A DNA stretch of 54,900 nucleotides from JBDROU01 sp043809745 [NCBI: bacterium] (GTDB taxonomy: Bacteria > Elusimicrobiota > JBDRMW01), in NCBI GenBank assembly GCA_043809745.1, contig JBDROU010000040.1:1-54900 (forward strand), read 5' to 3'. The notes beneath the pieces were generated by a model. The model saw nothing but the letters and a program-made list of their open reading frames with translations, was not told where the DNA came from and ran no database searches. Both the position numbers and the translations under genes were made by a program. This document shows, piece by piece, positions 49,986 through 54,900 of the stretch; position 1 is the stretch's first letter, and every line of letters starts with the position of its first letter.

Positions 49986-51917
49986 CTATATAATTTGTAA
50001 ACTTTCCTTAAGTATCATTATATTTTTTAGTAACAAGGAATCATGTATTGCCCTAGCAAGTGATTCAGCTTTTAGAAATGCTTTTTTGCTATGGTCTCGT
50101 TGATTGGCAACCGCATGGATGATCCCAAAACCCATATACACTCTGGGATTATAGGGAATAATAGTTTGCGCCTGTGTGAAATGAAAAAATGCTTTTTTAT
50201 TTTGTTGCAAATTTAAGTAAATAAATCCCGCTAATAAATGTACTGAGCCTGCTTTAGGGAACTCAGTGAGCATGGTCGGTATAAATTCTGCAGCTGTGTT
50301 ATACCTGCCAGACAAATACAACTGTTCGCATCGTTTAAAGATTTTGTACCGATTGCAAAATGTTGGATCATATTGAACTTTATAGATCTCAACATGATGT
50401 TTTTCATCTCTATACACAGATATATACCGGGCCAATAATCCTTGTTGTTCATGCATTGTAAACAACCGCACATAGGCACTTCCTGCGACTTGATGATCAA
50501 AGAGATATTTACTCTTTATTTTTGACCTGTACTCCTCAAGCAGTATATAATCAATTCCATGTTGATTTACATATGAAAAGAAGCTGTCAGCATTAGGTTC
50601 ATAATAGAAATCTATCCCTCTATTCCCCGTATAATAGAACAAATTCGCAGGGTTTAAATTCATACACGTCGCTGCGTCAGGAATGTTAGCATCAATCCAT
50701 CTTAAATAATCATAAGGTATTACAGTGCGCTGCAAATAATTACGGAGCGAAACTGTTACACGCTGAACCCCAGGGGGAATAAAACTTATGACACTACATA
50801 ACACAATAAATACAAGGATATATCCTTGAACACGAACCGTATACCGACTTGCTATCCTGATAATCCCTGTATAATACATATAGATTATAAGAGGGATCAG
50901 CGGTAACAGATATCTACCGCTAAAATTAGCCCAAAACATATGCAGTACAAAATACACTCCCGCCCAAAGCATGTATAACTGCATCCGTCTACTTTTCCTT
51001 AACACGGTATAGCCTGCAACAAGCACAAGACCATTAGCCATAAGAAAAAAACAATTTATCAGATACTTCTGTAATATAGAATCAGGCAACAAAAATATAC
51101 TTTTGTTGAGCAATAAAAATATATAATATCTGCAATTCTTGTACATAATCGTGATAAATGATTCTACCACTTGACTATAAGATCCCGCAGCATGGCATTC
51201 AAGTAGATAATCAATATAATGAACAGCACTACCGCTTCCAAGATAATTAAATATAAGTAACGGGCTTAAGCTGATACATACTAACAACGTCGAATACACA
51301 CAAAGAGCATACTTGCGCCGCCACAACAGATAGAGCAAAAAGAATACACAATTTACTATTCCAGTTGGACGTACATAAAATGAAAATACTGCTACACATA
51401 ATATACTGTAGAATACGATTGTCCTTTTCCTACCCTGCGCGTGGTCTTCAAACGTTGTAACGAGATATATAAATAAAAGGCTTACACATAGAAACGTAAT
51501 ATCAGACATTACAGCCCCTATATAACTGATATATAATGGATGCATAAGCATCAGCAAGAGCGTACCGTAAAGGACTATTTTCTCTTGCCCTTCTCTCTTT
51601 ATAAACCTGTAAAATATTAAAATCGTACCAAAAAGCATCAGGAGATTTACAAATCGGAAAGTAATTTCATGGAAAGTAAAAAATAATGATGAGATTGCAA
51701 GAACCATCGGATATCCCGGATAATAGGTTGTTAACAGTTCATTCTGAATTGTATATAGTGTTGAATATGTCCCAGAAAGCAACGATTTCGCTGCTAAGAT
51801 GTAGATCACATCATCATGGAACGTCCCAACTGGACTAGAGAAAAGCGAAAGCACAGCAACGAGCACTGCCAGACTCACAAGTCCGATGAAACAGGAGCGT
51901 AATAATTTTTCTTTCAT
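49986..51917 (-). CDS. Second GT-C family membrane glycosyltransferase with C-terminal TPRs
   Basis: A protein of about 643 residues with about ten transmembrane helices, an acidic pair in the first outer loop ('GTFHDDVIYILAAKSLL'), the 'YYPGYPMVLA' patch, and TPR units after about residue 530 ('CEQLYLSGRYNTAAEF', 'LNLQQNKKAFFHFTQAQ'). Domain order equals that of the gene at 39063-41033, but sequence identity looks low, so they are not a recent duplication. I use the ATG at 51917; the upstream ATG at 51968 would place the promoter inside the coding region. Substrates unknown. Confidence 0.78.
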   Translation of the reverse strand: MKEKLLRSCFIGLVSLAVLVAVLSLFSSPVGTFHDDVIYILAAKSLLSGTYSTLYTIQNELLTTYYPGYPMVLAISSLFFTFHEITFRFVNLLMLFGTILIFYRFIKREGQEKIVLYGTLLLMLMHPLYISYIGAVMSDITFLCVSLLFIYLVTTFEDHAQGRKRTIVFYSILCVAVFSFYVRPTGIVNCVFFLLYLLWRRKYALCVYSTLLVCISLSPLLIFNYLGSGSAVHYIDYLLECHAAGSYSQVVESFITIMYKNCRYYIFLLLNKSIFLLPDSILQKYLINCFFLMANGLVLVAGYTVLRKSRRMQLYMLWAGVYFVLHMFWANFSGRYLLPLIPLIIYMYYTGIIRIASRYTVRVQGYILVFIVLCSVISFIPPGVQRVTVSLRNYLQRTVIPYDYLRWIDANIPDAATCMNLNPANLFYYTGNRGIDFYYEPNADSFFSYVNQHGIDYILLEEYRSKIKSKYLFDHQVAGSAYVRLFTMHEQQGLLARYISVYRDEKHHVEIYKVQYDPTFCNRYKIFKRCEQLYLSGRYNTAAEFIPTMLTEFPKAGSVHLLAGFIYLNLQQNKKAFFHFTQAQTIIPYNPRVYMGFGIIHAVANQRDHSKKAFLKAESLARAIHDSLLLKNIMILKESLQII

Positions 51918-51923
51918 AATTAT

Positions 51924-51951
51924 ATTGTATAAAGTTTTTAATGGGATACAA
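51924..51951 (-). promoter_or_regulatory. Promoter of the second GT-C/TPR gene, leaderless
   Basis: Minus strand: TTGTAT at 51946-51951, 16-base spacer, TACAAT at 51924-51929. Six bases separate the -10 from the ATG at 51917; no Shine-Dalgarno is present. Confidence 0.5.
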
Positions 51952-52010
51952 ATACCTATCTTCTTCATCCGTGGTAGGACATATTAATGATAGCTATATG
52001 CGCTCATAAA

Positions 52011-52019
52011 TGGTATACT
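52011..52019 (+). promoter_or_regulatory. Extended -10 (TGGTATACT) before the small zinc-finger ORF
   Basis: TG-G-TATACT is an extended -10 element whose expected start point falls at the ATG at 52028. A second TATAAT is at 52020-52025. No clear -35 was found. Confidence 0.4.
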
Positions 52020-52027
52020 TATAATAT

Positions 52028-52174
52028 ATGAACGCGAAGGGAACATCTAACAAGAAAATTGTACTGATGGCTTCAGGCCGAAAGTGTAAAATGCGGCACT
52101 GCAAAAGTATTTTAAGCATTTACAATCGCGATATTTATTGCAATGTCCATCTCAGAGCAGTATCTCTTATTTAA
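52028..52174 (+). CDS. Tiny zinc-finger protein (48 residues)
   Basis: The ORF encodes 48 residues ending in TAA. It has C20 and C25 ('RKCKMRHCKS'), then 'ILSIYN', then C38 and H41 ('YCNVHLRA'), a C-x4-C-x12-C-x2-H arrangement that should bind zinc. The 'LS.YN...YC..H' pattern resembles a small finger seen in some bacterial DNA-binding proteins. It has no Shine-Dalgarno, but an extended -10 ends eight bases before its ATG. The remaining stretch to 52384 holds no gene that I can support. Confidence 0.55.
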   Translation: MNAKGTSNKKIVLMASGRKCKMRHCKSILSIYNRDIYCNVHLRAVSLI

Positions 52175-52384
52175 ACCCGTTAAACATTCTTTAATTTCTT
52201 TTTTGACATGTGAGCTATGGGATATTTATGAGTCAACGACATGTTTTTTACCATATGCTTCGGTAACATTTAATGTGAGGCAATTCGATTCTAATCAATC
52301 TATTGCCACAAACAAAAGAAATATTGTATATTATTGGAAATTCGATTATTCTTTTATTTAGCTCAATAGTTAACTTAGTATATA

Positions 52385-52987
52385 ATGAACATTAATAAAT
52401 CTATTATAATATCGATATTTGTCCACATCTTAATTCTGGCAGCAGTAATATCAAACCGTGCGATTAATTATCCAGGAAGTGCTAACGATGCTATTTTAAT
52501 GGATATATTCCTGGAACCAGAACCTGCTCATTCACAAAAAAGTAAAAATATTAAACCTATTAATAATAAGTCTGCTAAACTAATTAAGGATGCAGTAAAA
52601 TCGCAAGATAATCAGAGGGAAATAGAGAAAGATGCCGACGGATCAGCACAGGTGAAACATATCGAAACCGGAGGTGCCAGGGATTTTAACACATATTTTG
52701 CGCAAGTAAGATCACAGATAATAAATAATAAGTATTATCCGAAATCTTCTTACTCGAAAAATCAAGAAGGAAAAGTAACCTTATCTTTTACGATTAGTAG
52801 AGATGGGAAAGTGCAGAATGTAATTATCTTAAATAAATGCTTTTATAAATCTCTAAATAACGCCGCCTTAAACACAATTACAAAAGCAGCTCCATTTCCA
52901 ATCTTCCCGAACGATATACATTCCAGTTCACTTAAACTTAAGATTACGCTTGAGTATTCTATAGACGAATTTGCTAAGAAATCTTAA
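52385..52987 (+). CDS. TonB-like energy transducer
   Basis: This 200-residue protein has an N-terminal signal anchor (residues 5-24), a charged Lys/Asp/Glu periplasmic linker (about 50-95), and a C-terminal TonB domain ('YYPKSSYSKNQEGKVTLSFTISRDGKVQNVIIL', shown in part as 'GKVTLSFTISRDGKVQNV'). It should couple the inner membrane proton motive force to outer membrane receptors, which implies a two-membrane envelope. No exbB/exbD or receptor gene is in view. A TATAAT overlaps the start codon but would initiate too late to serve this gene. Confidence 0.85.
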   Translation: MNINKSIIISIFVHILILAAVISNRAINYPGSANDAILMDIFLEPEPAHSQKSKNIKPINNKSAKLIKDAVKSQDNQREIEKDADGSAQVKHIETGGARDFNTYFAQVRSQIINNKYYPKSSYSKNQEGKVTLSFTISRDGKVQNVIILNKCFYKSLNNAALNTITKAAPFPIFPNDIHSSSLKLKITLEYSIDEFAKKS

Positions 52988-52998
52988 AAAGAAATAAT

Positions 52999-53982
52999 TT
53001 AAGCTTTGCCGGCGCTTCCTAAAACTTTTTCGTTCTTATCCATATACATCTTTGTCAATCCTTCTCGCGCTGGGCCGAGATATTTACGAGGATCAAACTC
53101 ACCCGGCTTATCTGCAAATACCTTCCTAATTAAGGCTGTCATTACAAGTCTTCCATCAGAATCGATATTAATCTTGCATACAGCAGACTTGGTTGCTTTT
53201 CTCAACTGTTCTTCAGGTATACCAACTGCGTTATCCATTTTACCGCCATATTGATTGATCATCTGTATGTAATCTTGAAGGACAGAGCTTGCTCCATGCA
53301 GCACTATAGGAAAACCCGGAAGTCTTCTTTCAACCTCTTCCAAGATATCGAACCGCAACGGCGGGACTTGTTCACCTGGTTTTAACTTAAACTTATAAGC
53401 TCCATGGCTTGTGCCTATTGAAATAGCAAGCGAATCAACGCCGGTTTTTTGCACAAATTCTTGGACATCATTAGGATCTGTATAATGAGATTTTTCTGCT
53501 ACTACATGCTCCTCTATCCCCGCTAATACACCTAACTCACCTTCTACTGTTACATCCCTTGGGTGAGCATATTCAACTACCTTTTTTGTAACCACGATAT
53601 TTTCTTCGAACGATAAGCTTGAACCATCTATCATAACCGAAGAAAAACCTGTATCTATACATGACTTACATAATTCAAATGAATCTCCGTGATCTAAGTG
53701 CAGAGCTATTGGTATGTTCCCGCCCATATCCTTCATAAACTCAACGGCACCCATCGCCATATACAAAAGTAAAGTCTGGTTTGCATACTGTCTTGCGCCT
53801 TTAGATACCTGCAAAATCACCGGAGAGTTGGATTTAACACAAGCGGTTATGATAGCCTGAAGCTGCTCCATATTATTAAAATTATATGCCGGAACAGCAT
53901 ATTTCCCTTCCATAGCCTTCTTAAACATCTCACGGGTATTTACAAGACCTAACTCCTTATACGATACAGCTTTCCTTGACAT
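52999..53982 (-). CDS. fba: Class II fructose-bisphosphate aldolase
   Basis: A 327-residue zinc aldolase that cleaves fructose 1,6-bisphosphate. The zinc and catalytic motifs are 'ALHLDHGDSFELC', 'SVMIDGSSLSFEENI', 'VEGELGVLAG', 'AISIGTSHGAYK' and 'PIVLHGASSV'. The C-terminal third ('GKMDNAVGIPEEQLRKA', 'CKINIDSDGRL') suits the longer Fba-type found in autotroph and anaerobe lineages. AAGGAGG before the ATG supports the start. It pairs functionally with pfkA at 41-42 kb. Confidence 0.96.
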   Translation of the reverse strand: MSRKAVSYKELGLVNTREMFKKAMEGKYAVPAYNFNNMEQLQAIITACVKSNSPVILQVSKGARQYANQTLLLYMAMGAVEFMKDMGGNIPIALHLDHGDSFELCKSCIDTGFSSVMIDGSSLSFEENIVVTKKVVEYAHPRDVTVEGELGVLAGIEEHVVAEKSHYTDPNDVQEFVQKTGVDSLAISIGTSHGAYKFKLKPGEQVPPLRFDILEEVERRLPGFPIVLHGASSVLQDYIQMINQYGGKMDNAVGIPEEQLRKATKSAVCKINIDSDGRLVMTALIRKVFADKPGEFDPRKYLGPAREGLTKMYMDKNEKVLGSAGKA

Positions 53983-54035
53983 AACGGCCTCCTTGTTTTG
54001 GACTTATTTAGAATCTTAATTAATATTAATCATTA

Positions 54036-54063
54036 ATTATACAAATTTTCAGTATTTTGTGAA
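54036..54063 (-). promoter_or_regulatory. fba promoter (TTCACA-16-TATAAT)
   Basis: Minus strand: TTCACA at 54058-54063, 16-base spacer, TATAAT at 54036-54041. The leader to the fba ATG is about 45 bases and contains AAGGAGG. Confidence 0.55.
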
Positions 54064-54169
54064 GTGTTTTCTTAACAAACAATACTTCAAATCCCTACCA
54101 AACTTGTACACACTAGTAGTTCTACTTGGAATTCCTTAGTATGGCAAGTACAAAATTAATGGCCCCAAC

Positions 54170-54267
54170 GGGATTTCTCCTCATCCATTCGCTATCGCTC
54201 ATTCCTTCGGAGCCTGGCGCCCTCGCTTCTCCTGCCACTGGCAGCGCTCGGGTCGCCTTCAAATCCC
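54170..54267. repeat. 98-bp GC-rich palindromic element
   Basis: GGGATTT at 54170-54176 pairs with AAATCCC at 54261-54267. Inside lie a perfect CTGCCA-C-TGGCAG hairpin (54231-54243 region) and flanking GCGCC/GGCG-type arms. The element is much richer in GC than its AT-rich surroundings and has no convincing gene. It looks like a mobile or REP-like palindromic repeat; only one copy was noticed in the window. Confidence 0.5.
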
Positions 54268-54718
54268 TCCCATTTACACACACACTATTATTCCACTTTG
54301 AGCTTCGCTAGTATAATGAGAATAACATTAATGGCATTAACTGAATGCCCTCGAACTATAACTATCAGTTTCCCGAATATAATACACGATTTTCGGAATT
54401 TCTACAAGGACAAAAATAGTTTCTGAATTATCCCGCTGACACACATTTTAGATGTTTTTTTTGCTTATCAAGTACCTTTTGATTTTATGTTTATATGTTC
54501 TTTTATTATAAAGATTATTGAGAAAGAATTTGGTTTTCTTTTATTGATTTTGATTTAACTTAAAAAGAGAAAGAAACCAAGTTTAAGTAATTTGTTGAAT
54601 TTGAATTAACTTTGATTTATTTGGTTTGTTTTGAATGAATTTGAAGTTGCTTTAAGTGATTTAGATTGAAAGGCTTAACGGCTTCCTTCCAAATTATGGT
54701 TATTTTATAATAGCTTGT
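54268..54718. other. Non-coding AT-rich tract with small hairpins and C-depletion
   Basis: The stretch contains hairpins GGCATT/AATGCC (54334-54339 / 54345-54350) and TTCCCGAA/TTCGGAA (near 54371-54405). From about 54480 to 54670 cytosine is almost absent on the plus strand and TTTGAA/TTTGATT words recur. No ORF here looks real. A TATAAT at 54706-54711 (plus strand) ends the tract. Confidence 0.45.
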
Positions 54719-54900
54719 TTTTGATGATTGAACGGCAACGGCAGAGACAACGGCTGACCAACCATTGGGTGCTCTCCAAATTCACGGTTACCCCGTCGCC
54801 GCCCACCTCACAAGCCCGCTTGAAAGCGGCCTTGTTCGGCGTGCGGCAACTTACCTCTTTGGGTGTTTTGCTCTCGTACGGGAACCTCCTCCCGTTACCC
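54719..54900. ncRNA. GC-rich, strongly folded edge region, possible structured RNA
   Basis: Composition changes abruptly to GC-rich. Hairpins are ACGGGA/TCCCGT (54878-54883 / 54890-54895), CAAGCCCGCT/AGCGGCCTTG with a TGAA loop (54811-54820 / 54825-54834, one mismatch), and an outer GCCGC/GCGGC pair (54798-54802 / 54843-54847) enclosing the latter. Read on the minus strand this gives purine-rich loops such as GAGAGCAAAAC, typical of a folded RNA. A plus-strand ORF from 54724 is also open to the window edge, but its product (many Ser/Thr/Pro/Leu/Arg) matches nothing I know. It continues beyond the window. Confidence 0.35.

Noticed and set aside
52143-52361. 72-residue plus-strand ORF between the zinc-finger ORF and the TonB-like gene
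   Set aside because: It overlaps the zinc-finger ORF in another frame, has no ribosome site and no family features.
54170-54267. A tRNA gene in the GGGATTT...AAATCCC element
   Set aside because: The outer arms recall T-arm sequences, but no D-arm, anticodon arm or acceptor stem can be formed.
54126-54311. 61-residue plus-strand ORF
   Set aside because: It lies over the GC-rich palindromic element, has no ribosome site and its composition follows the inverted repeat, so it is most likely not a gene.
54724-54900. Plus-strand ORF running off the right edge (MIERQRQ start)
   Set aside because: It is open for only 59 codons inside a highly folded GC-rich block and its product looks like a chance translation; kept only as a remark under the edge region.
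1-54900. CRISPR array, prophage or toxin-antitoxin system
   Set aside because: No regularly spaced repeats, no cas, phage structural or recognised toxin genes were found on reading both strands. The MazG protein here is a nucleotide pyrophosphohydrolase and does not have a MazEF partner.
54719-54900. Start of a 23S or 16S rRNA gene
   Set aside because: A CTCTCGTAC word recalls a conserved 23S site, but the neighbouring bases do not match the rRNA consensus that I know.

Overview
The window is AT-rich bacterial chromosome with mostly minus-strand genes packed into short operons that often overlap by 1-8 bases. Its housekeeping set is complete and unbroken. Several traits recall deep-branching, poorly cultured lineages such as Omnitrophota or related PVC-side phyla: an exported protein with an N-terminal 'NKLAPAG' stretch, several TPR and beta-propeller proteins, membrane glycosyltransferases fused to TPRs, NfnAB-type flavoproteins, and a mix of Shine-Dalgarno and apparently leaderless starts. 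This placement is a guess from gene style, not from a marker gene.

Layout. 1-850: leader region and a short MazG protein. 0.9-5.1 kb: dprA-topA-xer, the DNA uptake/topology/recombination cluster. 5.2-7.6 kb: a TPR protein, a LysM envelope protein and a DUF72 protein. 7.7-10.0 kb: comM and a single-gene Y1-transposase element bounded by perfect inverted repeats. 10.0-14.5 kb: surface-polymer type genes (binding domain, asnB-type amidotransferase, GT2, methyltransferase). 14.6-21.8 kb: treZ-GH57-treY, a trehalose-from-glucan operon with its own promoter, next to a 1505-residue exported protein with a PPDK-type ATP-grasp and phosphohistidine domain (to 26.4 kb). 26.6-29.1 kb: nfeD-slipin pair and an Arg-rich small protein. 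29.2-33.9 kb: a TPR/beta-propeller gene and the rpsP-khpA-rimM-trmD-rplS-rnhB-yraN operon. 33.9-36.6 kb: folE2, a stand-alone LigD-type phosphoesterase and a diguanylate cyclase, divergent from polX-nth (36.6-39.0 kb). 39.0-42.3 kb: GT-C/TPR protein and phosphofructokinase. 42.3-47.0 kb: dnaX-recR, divergent from a class A penicillin-binding protein. 47.0-49.4 kb: nfnA-nfnB and tRNA-Ala(CGC). 49.4-54.0 kb: MshEN-like protein, second GT-C/TPR protein, a tiny zinc-finger ORF, a TonB-like protein and class II aldolase. 54.0-54.9 kb: no clear gene, but a palindromic element, a C-depleted tract and a GC-rich, strongly folded edge region.

Functionally the window covers DNA processing (dprA, comM, xer, topA, recR, dnaX, polX, nth, rnhB), translation (the rpsP operon), central carbon and redox metabolism (pfkA, fba, nfnAB), glucan-to-trehalose conversion and cell envelope building. 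No CRISPR array, cas gene, prophage, rRNA or recognisable defence island was seen. The most unusual signals are a recurrent promoter arrangement in which the -10 box lies only 6-9 bases before the ATG, a 32-bp palindrome over the polX promoter, the exported PPDK-like protein, short GGGACA-type inverted-repeat remnants matching the style of the transposase ends, and the folded GC-rich right edge.
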